Source of the DNA: an uncultured Clostridia bacterium
GTDB lineage: Bacteria > Bacillota > Clostridia > Christensenellales > CAG-917
Direction: 5' to 3'
Assembly: GCA_934233745.1 (NCBI GenBank)
Contig: CAKQGN010000005.1
Location: forward strand, 46,254-110,253
DNA: 64,000 nt
Below the pieces are notes generated by a model that did no database searches, was not told the origin of the DNA, and was given only the letters and a program-made list of their open reading frames with translations. The position numbers and the translations under genes were made by a program. This document shows positions 50,447 through 59,176 of this stretch, one piece after another; position 1 is the first letter of the stretch; each line of letters begins with the position of its first letter.

Positions 50447-50785
50447 ATGAACATTATCGACACAATCGAAAGAGAAGGCATGAAACAAAACTTGCCTGCA
50501 ATCGCAATCGGCGACACCGTCAACGTAAACGTCAAAGTCGTTGAAGGAACGAGAGAGCGTATCCAAACCTACACGGGCATCGTTATCGCAAAGAAGAACG
50601 GCGGCATCCGTGAAACCATTGTCGTTCGTCGTATCGCATGCGGCGTCGGCGTTGAAAGAACGTTCCCGCTTCATTCACCGAAGATTGACAGCATTCAGGT
50701 TGTCCGTCACGGCAAAGTCAGACGCGCAAAACTCTATTACTTGAAAGAAAGAACCGGTAAAGCTGCAAAACTCAAAGAAGTTTAA
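50447..50785 (+). CDS. rplS: 50S ribosomal protein L19
   Basis: Protein of 112 residues: IDTIEREGMKQNLPAIAIGDTV, IQTYTGIVIAKKNGGIRET, VGVERTFPLHSPKIDSIQV and KVRRAKLYYLKERTGKAAK. RBS AGGAGGT. Ends the ribosome-maturation block; the next gene follows 31 bases later without a terminator, so the two may be cotranscribed. Confidence 0.98.
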   Translation: MNIIDTIEREGMKQNLPAIAIGDTVNVNVKVVEGTRERIQTYTGIVIAKKNGGIRETIVVRRIACGVGVERTFPLHSPKIDSIQVVRHGKVRRAKLYYLKERTGKAAKLKEV

Positions 50786-50816
50786 TTGCCGAATCCGATT
50801 TTTTTAGAGGAACACA

Positions 50817-52961
50817 ATGAAAAGAAAAACATTTTTCATAGGTGCATTAGTGCTGGTATTCGTACTGGCACTTTTCGCATTTACGGCATGTAACAATGCA
50901 GAGAGCGAAGAAGGTGTAAACCTCGTCACAAACGGCGATTTTTCATCCTTTACGTCCGAAAACAAGTTTGAAGGCTGGTCAACGTCCTCATCGAGCACTA
51001 CTTTTGCAAAGGTGCAACGTTCCGACTCCGAAACGGGGGACAACGTTCTCAAAATCGAGAATAAGTCGGCAGGTTACAACTATCTCAAACAGACGGTAAA
51101 AGTCGAAGTCAACAAGATATACAAAGTGACCGTCGACATGAAGATTGACGCAGAACTTTCAAACAAACAAGGCGCATATGTGTCGTTTTTGGAAAACGTG
51201 GAATACAAGTTTGTCGCCCGTTCGCAGAAAACCAACGGTTTTGTAAAAAGCACATTCTATGTCAAGCCGAAAAACACCGACTATCTCACCGTTGCGTTGT
51301 GCATCGGCTCAACCGAGAACAACTGCAAAGGCACGGTTTATTTTGACAACGTCAACGTGTCAAGAGTGAGTTCGGTTCCCGATGGGTTCGAACTTGTCAA
51401 TTTCAGAAAGGCAAAAACCGTCAACACCAGTGCCGACGTCAACGGCATATGTTTCACGGTGCTTATGAGCTTGTTCTCAGTTGCATTGCTTGCTTTCGCG
51501 TATGTGCTTATTAGACGCTTGTATGCAAGAAAAGACGCTTTTACCGATTTCGGCAAAACAACGGTTTTTGACAAAAAGACAACGACTTTCACTGCAAAGT
51601 GGTATCAGTCCGACGCGTTTATCGTTTCTATGATATTGCTCGGCGCGGCTGCGATTCGCCTCGTGATTTTGCTCACTATGTACGGCATGGGAAGCGAAAT
51701 GACAAACGTTCTTTCCGTTGCGAGAAAGTACCTCGGAGTGAACAACGGCGTTTTCGACTTTGCAAAGAAGATGACGTCTGCAGGCAATACGGTGACATAT
51801 TCGCCAGGGGTGATTTACATCTTGTCCGTTCTCGGCTTCATCGGTCAGGGCTTGGACGACGCATCGCTTTCGATACTTCTTCGTCTTATCAACGTCGTTG
51901 CGGATTTGGCAGTGATCGTCATGATATACTTCTATGGCAAAAAGCAGGTTGGAAACAAACTTGCGACAATTTATGCAAGCGTATACGCAATGCTCCCGTT
52001 TGCTCTTATGATGAGCGGACACACCGCAACTTTTGAAAGCCTTTTGGTTGCTCTTATAGTCGGTGCGCTCATTCTTATGATCAACAAGAAGTATATTTCG
52101 ACCTATTTTGTGATGACGCTTGCCGCCGTACTCGATTTGAGAGCGTTGGCAATCGCACCGATTGTCGTTGCATACTTCGTGTACATGTACATCAAAGACA
52201 ACGATGACAAGAAGAAGTTTACATCCAACAGAGCCAAAATCGTATTCGGTTTGCCGGCATGCTTCGTGCTTGCTTATGCGCTTACCATTCCTTGCGCGAT
52301 TCAGCAAATAGCGGCAGGCGACGCATTTTTCGGCTTCAAGTTGATGATGGGACAGATGACCAACGTCAACTATTTTGTCAAGGACGCTTTCAACCTCTAC
52401 GGCATGGTGGGTATGAACGGAAAGTCCTCTCAACAAAGCGTCAACATCCTCAACCTTATCTTCCTCTTGGTGCTTGAAGCGTATGTCATATCGTTGTATT
52501 TCAAGAATCGCAACAAGCAAGAACTCTTGCTTCTTGCTTCATTCACGCTTGCGGTGATTGCGGTGTTCACAATCAAGGTGACATACACCTATTTGTTCCT
52601 TGCGATCGCGCTTGCGTTCATCTTCACGATGGTGAGCGGCGACAAGAGAATGTACTTTGTCACAAGCGGAATGTCCTTGCTCGGATTCCTCAACTACGCA
52701 CAGCTTATGAACCAAAGCGGTTTTGTCAAGAGCGGTGTGATTTCGAGCGCAATAACGAGCTTCGAAACCACGGGTGCATTCTATATCACGTTCTGCGTGC
52801 TTAGCGTGATACTTATCGGCTACTATGCGTACGTAAGCTATTCGATTACGAACAATTCCAAGATTGTCGACATAAAAGCTATGCCGGAATCTTTTGGAGC
52901 GACTCTGAAAAGTTTCTTCAAAGGCGTCGGCGCAAAACTTAAAAAAGAAGATGTTGAATAA
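50817..52961 (+). CDS. Membrane glycosyltransferase-like (GT-C) protein with N-terminal carbohydrate-binding-like domain
   Basis: Protein of 714 residues. A signal sequence ends in a lipobox-like LFAFTAC (Cys about 26). Residues 35-180 are a beta-sandwich resembling CBM4/9-type modules (VNLVTNGDFSSF, FEGWS, GTVYFDNVNVS). After a first membrane helix near 205-225 and a cytoplasmic loop, about eleven hydrophobic helices follow (255-660), with a TYSPGVIYILSVLGF loop as in GT-C polytopic glycosyltransferases of the GT39/GT87 kind. It probably transfers or handles a surface sugar outside the membrane; no enzyme motif proves this. RBS AGAGGA. Confidence 0.65.
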   Translation: MKRKTFFIGALVLVFVLALFAFTACNNAESEEGVNLVTNGDFSSFTSENKFEGWSTSSSSTTFAKVQRSDSETGDNVLKIENKSAGYNYLKQTVKVEVNKIYKVTVDMKIDAELSNKQGAYVSFLENVEYKFVARSQKTNGFVKSTFYVKPKNTDYLTVALCIGSTENNCKGTVYFDNVNVSRVSSVPDGFELVNFRKAKTVNTSADVNGICFTVLMSLFSVALLAFAYVLIRRLYARKDAFTDFGKTTVFDKKTTTFTAKWYQSDAFIVSMILLGAAAIRLVILLTMYGMGSEMTNVLSVARKYLGVNNGVFDFAKKMTSAGNTVTYSPGVIYILSVLGFIGQGLDDASLSILLRLINVVADLAVIVMIYFYGKKQVGNKLATIYASVYAMLPFALMMSGHTATFESLLVALIVGALILMINKKYISTYFVMTLAAVLDLRALAIAPIVVAYFVYMYIKDNDDKKKFTSNRAKIVFGLPACFVLAYALTIPCAIQQIAAGDAFFGFKLMMGQMTNVNYFVKDAFNLYGMVGMNGKSSQQSVNILNLIFLLVLEAYVISLYFKNRNKQELLLLASFTLAVIAVFTIKVTYTYLFLAIALAFIFTMVSGDKRMYFVTSGMSLLGFLNYAQLMNQSGFVKSGVISSAITSFETTGAFYITFCVLSVILIGYYAYVSYSITNNSKIVDIKAMPESFGATLKSFFKGVGAKLKKEDVE

Positions 52962-52979
52962 GAAATTACACATTACATC

Positions 52980-53009
52980 AAAAAGGACACTCTGCGGAGT
53001 GTCCTTTTT
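52980..53009. terminator. Bidirectional terminator
   Basis: AAAAAGGACACTC, loop TGCG, GAGTGTCCTTTTT; between the GT-C-like gene and the convergent phosphodiesterase. Confidence 0.93.
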
Positions 53010-53093
53010 GATGTTGTTTAACAAATTATATACGCAAATCGGTGTTGACCAAAGATATGTTTGTCAAAATATTTTTTAGATAAAAAATATCGG

Positions 53094-53909
53094 TCAACGA
53101 TTTGAAGGTAGATTCTTTTCAGGACATCTGAACGGCATAAATCTGCCTGCGAGGCTGTCCATGAGGGCAATGTCCATATCCTCGAAAATAACGTTGTTTG
53201 CGTATTCCGTGGCGTCGTCGAGAGTTTCTTGCGATTTGACCGTCCAAGTGAGAATGGGCAGTTTTTTGCTCCATTTTATCAGCCACTTGTTTTTTGGAAG
53301 AGTTTTGTTGAGGGCGCGCACGTCGTATGCGATAAAATCCGGGCGTGTGATTCTTGCTATCCAAAGTTTGCCCATGAAGTCTGTTGCCCACCATCTGTTG
53401 TGTTTTCCGTCGGGGGAGCACCATGTGCAGAGTTCTCCAACCGCGTAGTCCGAATGGCGTTTTGCGTAAAGTACCGCTCCGAAATCGAAGGATTGAAGGG
53501 CGATGTTGCCTTTGTAGCCAACTTCATTCAAAACTTTTATTGTTTCTCTGGCGATACGGTGATTGAAAGGATTGACGCCTTTAATCTCGCAAAGTATGCC
53601 GACTTTTCCGTCCACGAGAGCGAGAAACTCTTTGAGGGTGGGTATCGTAAATTCGGTGTTTGCGAGAGGGTAGGATTTGAGTTCCTTTACGGTGCAGTCT
53701 TTGACAAGTTTGTCCACTCCGCAAACTCTTTTCAAATTATCGTCGTGAAAGACAACCACTTCGCCGTCTTTTGTGACGTGCACATCGATTTCGATGTTGA
53801 AGTTGTGCGCTATCGCTTGTTCGTAAGCGGGCATGCTGTTTTCCGGATATTGATCGTCATGCAAACCGCGATGTGCGATAGGTCTGTCGAAAAGCCATTG
53901 AAAATTCAT
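53094..53909 (-). CDS. Glycerophosphodiester phosphodiesterase
   Basis: GDPD enzyme of 271 residues. Catalytic motifs PIAHRGLHDDQYPENSM, NIEIDVHVTKDGEVVVFHDDNLKRVCG, and LCEIKG. It hydrolyses glycerophosphodiesters to glycerol-3-phosphate. No signal peptide, so cytosolic (UgpQ-like). GGGGG before ATG 53909 sets the start. Monocistronic, divergent from lepA. Confidence 0.93.
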   Translation of the reverse strand: MNFQWLFDRPIAHRGLHDDQYPENSMPAYEQAIAHNFNIEIDVHVTKDGEVVVFHDDNLKRVCGVDKLVKDCTVKELKSYPLANTEFTIPTLKEFLALVDGKVGILCEIKGVNPFNHRIARETIKVLNEVGYKGNIALQSFDFGAVLYAKRHSDYAVGELCTWCSPDGKHNRWWATDFMGKLWIARITRPDFIAYDVRALNKTLPKNKWLIKWSKKLPILTWTVKSQETLDDATEYANNVIFEDMDIALMDSLAGRFMPFRCPEKNLPSNR

Positions 53910-53940
53910 GCTTAACCCCCGTATTTTCATAACATTTTGT

Positions 53941-53969
53941 TGATAAAATTTTATTATTCAATTATAATA
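53941..53969 (+). promoter_or_regulatory. Promoter of lepA
   Basis: TTGATA (53941-53946), 17-base spacer, TATAAT (53964-53969). Confidence 0.8.
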
Positions 53970-54040
53970 AAGTCAATAGTTTTCAAAATTTATTGCATTT
54001 TTTTGCGAATTTTCAAAAAAATGCAAGCTACGAGGGTAAA

Positions 54041-55843
54041 TTGAGCAAGAAACATATACGCAATTTTTCCATAATCGCGCACATCGACCACGGCAAAAGT
54101 ACTCTTGCCGACAGGCTCATCGAAAAGACGGGTACTGTTTCCGCACGTGAAATGAGCGAGCAACTTCTCGACAATATGGAAATCGAGAAAGAGAGAGGAA
54201 TAACCATCAAGTTGCAAACGTGCAGACTGTATTATCAATACAACGGCGAGGAATATATTTTCAACCTTATCGATACTCCCGGTCACGTCGATTTTACATA
54301 CGAAGTTTCGCGCTCTTTGGCAGCGTGCGAGGGCGCATTGCTTGTTGTTGACGCAACCCAGGGCGTAGAGGCTCAAACGCTGTCCAACGTCTATCTTGCC
54401 CTTGAAAACGACCTTGAAATTTTGCCTGTTATCAACAAAATAGATCTCGCATCTGCCGATGTAGATGCCGTAAAACTCGAAATCGAAGACATCATCGGTC
54501 TGGATACCGACGGCTGTCCGCTGGTATCGGCAAAAGAGGGCATAGGCATAGACAACCTTATAGAGCAAATCATTGAGAAACTTCCTGCTCCCGGCGGTGA
54601 GGACAACGCTCCGTTAAAAGCACTCATTTTCGACAGTTTTTACGACAATTATCGTGGCGCAATATCCATGGTTCGCATCATGGACGGCACGGTAAGAGTG
54701 GGCGATACGATAAAAATGATGTCGTCAGGCAAAACGTTCGAAGTCGTCGAAGTAGGATATTTTTCACCCGGAATGCGTCCTTGCGACGTTTTAAGCTCCG
54801 GCGAGGTCGGATATATTGCCGCAAGCATAAAAAATGTCAGCGACACGGCTGTGGGCGACACTATAACCAATGCGCAAAATCCCGCAAAAGAGGCGCTTCC
54901 CGGATATAAAAAAGCAACCCCGATGGTTTATACGGGCGTTTTCCCTGCGGACGGCGCAAGATACGATGACCTCAAAGAAGCTCTTTTGAAATTGCAACTC
55001 AACGACGCATCGTTGAGTTTCGATCCCGAAGTTTCAACCGCTCTCGGTTTTGGATTCCGTTGCGGATTCTTGGGACTTTTGCATATGGAAATCATCGAGG
55101 AACGTCTTGAAAGGGAATTCGACCTCGACCTCATCACCACCGCGCCGAGCGTTTCGTATATCGTCACCAAAACAAACGGCGAAAAACTCACCATCGACAA
55201 TCCTACCGCTTTGCCCAACCCAAGCGAAATCGCAAGCATAGAAGAACCTATTGTCAAAGCAACGCTTTACACTCCGCCCGAATATGTCGGAGCGATTATG
55301 GAACTTTGCCAGGGTAAGAGAGGCGTTTTTATCGATATGAGTTATATCGATCCGACTCGTGTTCAGCTTATTTATCGTATGCCGCTGAACGAAATCATTT
55401 ACGACTTTTTCGACAGTCTGAAGTCGAGAACGCGCGGATATGCGTCCCTCGACTACGAAATGGACGGATATGAAAAGAGCGACCTCGTGCGCCTCGATAT
55501 GATGATAAACGGCGACATGTGCGACGCGCTTTCGATAATCGTACACAAGGACAACGCATACGCAAGGGGCAGAGGAATTGCCGAAAAACTCAAAGACGTA
55601 ATTCCCAGACAGCTTTTTGAAATTCCCATTCAGGCGACAGTCGGCGGTAAAATCATCGCAAGAGAAACGGTGAAAGCAATGCGCAAAGACGTTCTTGCAA
55701 AGTGCTACGGCGGTGATATAACCAGAAAGAAAAAGCTCCTCGAAAAGCAAAAAGAGGGCAAAAAACGTATGCGAAAAGTGGGAAGCGTGGAAGTGCCGAG
55801 CGAGGCGTTTATTTCCATTCTCAAAGTCGATCCGAACAAATAA
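54041..55843 (+). CDS. lepA: Elongation factor 4 (LepA)
   Basis: Translational GTPase of 600 residues, the normal length. Motifs: IIAHIDHGKSTLADRL, ERGITIK, DTPGHVDFTYEVSRSL and NKIDLASA; the LepA-specific C-terminus includes YGGDITRKKKLLEKQKEGKK and VPSEAFISILK. Acts on stalled or initiating ribosomes. The start is TTG 54041, preceded by GAGGG at 54033-54036; no ATG fits. Confidence 0.97.
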   Translation: MSKKHIRNFSIIAHIDHGKSTLADRLIEKTGTVSAREMSEQLLDNMEIEKERGITIKLQTCRLYYQYNGEEYIFNLIDTPGHVDFTYEVSRSLAACEGALLVVDATQGVEAQTLSNVYLALENDLEILPVINKIDLASADVDAVKLEIEDIIGLDTDGCPLVSAKEGIGIDNLIEQIIEKLPAPGGEDNAPLKALIFDSFYDNYRGAISMVRIMDGTVRVGDTIKMMSSGKTFEVVEVGYFSPGMRPCDVLSSGEVGYIAASIKNVSDTAVGDTITNAQNPAKEALPGYKKATPMVYTGVFPADGARYDDLKEALLKLQLNDASLSFDPEVSTALGFGFRCGFLGLLHMEIIEERLEREFDLDLITTAPSVSYIVTKTNGEKLTIDNPTALPNPSEIASIEEPIVKATLYTPPEYVGAIMELCQGKRGVFIDMSYIDPTRVQLIYRMPLNEIIYDFFDSLKSRTRGYASLDYEMDGYEKSDLVRLDMMINGDMCDALSIIVHKDNAYARGRGIAEKLKDVIPRQLFEIPIQATVGGKIIARETVKAMRKDVLAKCYGGDITRKKKLLEKQKEGKKRMRKVGSVEVPSEAFISILKVDPNK

Positions 55844-55852
55844 TCCGCACCC

Positions 55853-55881
55853 CGAAAACACAAAACTTTTCGGGGTTTATA
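55853..55881 (+). terminator. Hairpin between lepA and hemW
   Basis: CCCCGAAAA, loop CACAAAAC, TTTTCGGGG then TTTATAA. A weak T-run; hemW starts 9 bases later, so it may attenuate rather than end transcription. Confidence 0.65.
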
Positions 55882-55889
55882 ACAAAAAA

Positions 55890-57017
55890 ATGCAAATATA
55901 CGTTCATATTCCTTTTTGCAAATCCAAGTGCCGATATTGCGATTTCAATTCTTACGCTTGCCACGATAAACAGGCGATTTTCGACTATCTAAAAGTATTA
56001 AATCATGAAATAAGCCTTGCGAGTCGTTCTTTTGCCGACGCAAAAATCGACACCGTTTACGTCGGCGGTGGAACTCCGAGTCTGCTTGAAGAAGAACATG
56101 TAAGATTTCTCTTTGATGGTTTGCACGATTCTTTTGACCTGAAAAGCCTGAAAGAGTGTACCGTCGAGTGCAATCCCGAGAGTATAACCCCAAAAAAACT
56201 CACTCTTTACAAGGAGTGCGGCGTAAATAGAATAAGCATAGGAGTCCAAAGCCTTTTTGACGACAATTTGAAAATCATCGGCAGGTTGCACGACTTTAAA
56301 ACCGCTATCGAAAAAATCAAACTTGCAAGAGAATACTTTGACAACGTATCGGCGGATCTTATTATAGGACTTCCGTTCGACACGAAAGAGCGTATAGTAC
56401 AAGAAGTTGATACTCTTGCGCCGCTTGTCGATCATTTGTCGATGTACGAACTCAGCGTCGAAGACGGAACCACGCTTGAAAAAATGATAGAAAGAGGTGC
56501 GATATCCATACCCGACGACGATGCGACGCAGGATTTGTTCGACGTTGCTATCGACACTGCTCTCGGTTGCGGTTTCGAGAGATACGAGGTGTCGAATTTT
56601 GCAAAAAACGGAAAAATATCAATCCACAATTTCGGATATTGGCAAAGAGAAGCATATTTGGGATTCGGTGCCGGGGCGCATTCGTTTTTGATAACCTCCA
56701 ACGGCGCGGATTTATTGAAAAATCAGACGCGATTTGCAAATTTCCGCTCGTTGAAAGAGTATGAAAAAGCAGTGAATTGCGCAAAAACTTATGCCGATAT
56801 CAATCGTGATTTTTGCGAGTATCTCACCGAAAAAGACGCGAAAGAAGAAGAAATAATGCTTGCGTTGCGTACAAAACGCGGCGTTAAGTCGGAGATGCTG
56901 TCGAATATCGGTGACAATCTCGAAAAGTTTTTTGAAAGAAAAGACGGCTACGTTTCGTTGACAAGAGAGGGGATTGCCGTTATGAATTCGATTTTGGTGG
57001 AAATACTCGACATCTGA
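55890..57017 (+). CDS. hemW: HemW-like radical SAM heme chaperone
   Basis: Protein of 375 residues. Radical SAM Fe-S motif is CKSKCRYCDFNSY (CxxxCxxC), then YVGGGTPSLL, GVNRISIGVQS, LIIGLPFDT and YEVSNFAKNG, and the C-terminal HemW domain (LALRTKRGV). It follows lepA as in Bacillus. HemW inserts heme and is not coproporphyrinogen oxidase despite old annotations. The start ATG 55890 lacks a close ribosome site, so coupling or readthrough from lepA is possible. Confidence 0.93.
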   Translation: MQIYVHIPFCKSKCRYCDFNSYACHDKQAIFDYLKVLNHEISLASRSFADAKIDTVYVGGGTPSLLEEEHVRFLFDGLHDSFDLKSLKECTVECNPESITPKKLTLYKECGVNRISIGVQSLFDDNLKIIGRLHDFKTAIEKIKLAREYFDNVSADLIIGLPFDTKERIVQEVDTLAPLVDHLSMYELSVEDGTTLEKMIERGAISIPDDDATQDLFDVAIDTALGCGFERYEVSNFAKNGKISIHNFGYWQREAYLGFGAGAHSFLITSNGADLLKNQTRFANFRSLKEYEKAVNCAKTYADINRDFCEYLTEKDAKEEEIMLALRTKRGVKSEMLSNIGDNLEKFFERKDGYVSLTREGIAVMNSILVEILDI

Positions 57018-57159
57018 GCAATCGAGCAATGCTTATCGGTTTTTGGCGTTTCCCCGGCAACGAAAACCGTGCGAAAAAAGTCTAAAAAACGCAATAATAC
57101 CGCACAAAAAATAAAATCTTATCGAATAAAAATAATATTTTTTTGTTTGGCAATAATGA

Positions 57160-57188
57160 TTGTCAATCCTGTTTTTATTTGATATACT
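57160..57188 (+). promoter_or_regulatory. Promoter of the prs-like gene
   Basis: TTGTCA (57160-57165), 17-base spacer, TATACT (57183-57188); RBS CGGAGG before ATG 57214. Confidence 0.85.
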
Positions 57189-57213
57189 TTTCTTGAATAC
57201 ATCGGAGGCACAA

Positions 57214-58362
57214 ATGACACCGGATTTATCTATTTACGGAGAGACGCCCAGTGCGCCCATCGCCATCATCGCCACTCCCGGCGCTGAAGAACTTGCTCAA
57301 CTTATCGACAAACGACTCATTTCTCTGTTCAGCGAATCGCACCTCGGCAACAAACTCCACAACGGAACGTTTATTCTTAAATCCGACTGCCCGCGCTTCA
57401 CAAACGGCGACGCAAAAGGCATCATCTACGAGACCGTCCGCGGAAAAGATTTGTATATCATTTGCGATCCGGGCAATCACGGTGTTACGTATCCGTTTTT
57501 CGGCAAAGAAATTCCGCTCACACCCGATGAGCATTTTCAAAACCTCAAACGCATAATCTGTTCTTGTATGGGCAAGCCCGAACGCATTACGGTCATCATG
57601 CCGATGCTCTACGGCGGACGCCAGCATAGAAGAAGCGCAAGAGAATCTCTTGACTGCGCTCAAATGCTTCTGGAACTTCAAAACATGGGCGTTGCGGATA
57701 TAATCACTTTCGACGCTCACGATCCGAGAGTTCAGAACGCCGTTCCGCTTATGGGATTTGACAACTACTTTGCGCACTATCAGATTCTCAAATGCCTTAC
57801 GCGACGTTTTCCCGACGTCAAACTTAAAAAAGACAGCCTTATGGTCATATCGCCCGATGAAGGAGCAATGACAAGAAACGTATTCTATGCTTCCGTTCTC
57901 GGACTCGATCTCGGCATGTTCTACAAAAGACGCGATTATTCCACAATCATCAACGGCCGCAATCCGATTGTCGCACACGAATACATCGGTGCATCCGCCG
58001 AGGGCATGAACGTTTTTGTCGCGGACGACATGATAGCAACCGGCGATTCTATCCTCAAACTCGCAAAAGAGATAAAAGAGAAGGGTGCAAAAAAGGTTTT
58101 TCTTGCCGCAACGTTCTCGCTCTTTACCGAAGGCGTGGAAAAATTCAACAAAGCATATAGCGAAGGCGTGTTTGACGCTGTGCTTTCTACAAACCTCACA
58201 TATCGTATTCCCGAACTTAAAGAGTGCGAATGGTTTGTCGAAGCAGATTTGTCAAAGTATATCTCATACATCATCGCCGCTGCAAACGTCAACGAATCAG
58301 TTGCGAATCTTCTCGATCCTTCGCAAAAAATCCGCGAACTCGTTGACAGACTCAACGGTTGA
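57214..58362 (+). CDS. prs: Ribose-phosphate pyrophosphokinase
   Basis: PRPP synthetase-type protein of 382 residues, about 65 longer than classical Prs because of longer N-terminal and internal segments. Matches: YGGRQHRRSARESLDCAQML (flexible-loop/ATP region), ITFDAHDP, VISPDEGAMTRN and the PRPP loop VFVADDMIATGDSIL. Makes PRPP for nucleotides, His and Trp. This longer form occurs in other Clostridia. Followed by a metallo-hydrolase gene 17 bases on, same operon. Confidence 0.88.
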   Translation: MTPDLSIYGETPSAPIAIIATPGAEELAQLIDKRLISLFSESHLGNKLHNGTFILKSDCPRFTNGDAKGIIYETVRGKDLYIICDPGNHGVTYPFFGKEIPLTPDEHFQNLKRIICSCMGKPERITVIMPMLYGGRQHRRSARESLDCAQMLLELQNMGVADIITFDAHDPRVQNAVPLMGFDNYFAHYQILKCLTRRFPDVKLKKDSLMVISPDEGAMTRNVFYASVLGLDLGMFYKRRDYSTIINGRNPIVAHEYIGASAEGMNVFVADDMIATGDSILKLAKEIKEKGAKKVFLAATFSLFTEGVEKFNKAYSEGVFDAVLSTNLTYRIPELKECEWFVEADLSKYISYIIAAANVNESVANLLDPSQKIRELVDRLNG

Positions 58363-58379
58363 CGAAAAAGGAGAAAAAG

Positions 58380-59033
58380 ATGAAAATTACCTGGCTTGGT
58401 CACTCGTCGTTTTTGCTTGAAGAAAGCACCGGAACGAAGATTGTCACCGATCCTTATCATTCATACGTGGGATACGAAATGCCCGATGTCGACGCCGATA
58501 TCGTGACGGTTTCTCACGCACACAACGATCACAGTTGCGTTTCAAAGGTAAAAGGCGATCCCACGGTGCTGAACAGGGTCGGAGCATACGAGATCGGCGG
58601 AGTACATATTCTTGCTCAACGCTCGTATCACGACGACAAAAAGGGCAGTTTGCGTGGAGAAAACATTATTTTCAAATATCGTATGGACGGAGTCGACGTG
58701 TGCCATATGGGCGACATCGGAGAGGAATGCAATGCCATTTTGGTGGAATCGCTCATGCCCGTAAACGTTCTTATGATTCCTGTCGGCGGAAATTATACCA
58801 TCGACGCCCAACAAGCAAAGGAATATGTCGATCGCATTATGCCCGACGTAGTTATCCCGATGCACTACAAAACCAAAGATTGTGAGTTTGACATCGACAA
58901 AGTAAACGAATTTTTGTCACTATTCGACGATGAAAACATCGTATATGCAGATTCCACCACGGTAGAATTTGACAGAGCGGACTTTGACGGTGAAGAAACA
59001 AAGGTTTTGGTGCTTGACAAACTTTCAAAATAA
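58380..59033 (+). CDS. Metallo-beta-lactamase-fold hydrolase (UPF0173-like)
   Basis: Protein of 217 residues. Starts MKITWLGHSSFLLE; the metal-site motif is VSHAHNDHS (HxHxDH), with later ligands in HMGDIGEE and VIPMHYKT. This is the UlaG/UPF0173 group of MBL-fold hydrolases. Substrate unknown. AAAGGAG precedes ATG 58380. Cotranscribed with prs, which hints at a housekeeping or damage-control role (inference). Confidence 0.9.
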   Translation: MKITWLGHSSFLLEESTGTKIVTDPYHSYVGYEMPDVDADIVTVSHAHNDHSCVSKVKGDPTVLNRVGAYEIGGVHILAQRSYHDDKKGSLRGENIIFKYRMDGVDVCHMGDIGEECNAILVESLMPVNVLMIPVGGNYTIDAQQAKEYVDRIMPDVVIPMHYKTKDCEFDIDKVNEFLSLFDDENIVYADSTTVEFDRADFDGEETKVLVLDKLSK

Positions 59034-59046
59034 TTTTTACGATTTA

Positions 59047-59076
59047 AAAAGCCGTTGCCGAGATTGCTCGGCAACG
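59047..59076. terminator. Hairpin with T-tract on the antisense strand
   Basis: CCGTTGCCGAG, loop ATTG, CTCGGCAACGG: a perfect 11-base-pair stem. The five-base A-tract is upstream on the plus strand, so a canonical U-run exists only for leftward transcription, although no leftward gene ends here. Confidence 0.65.
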
Positions 59077-59176
59077 GACGCTATACACACTCCAACCATT
59101 AAAAACAGCCCTTGTGACTGAAAATATAAAAATAATATTTTTTCGGACCTATTGTGTCCGCATATAGGAGAAAAGG

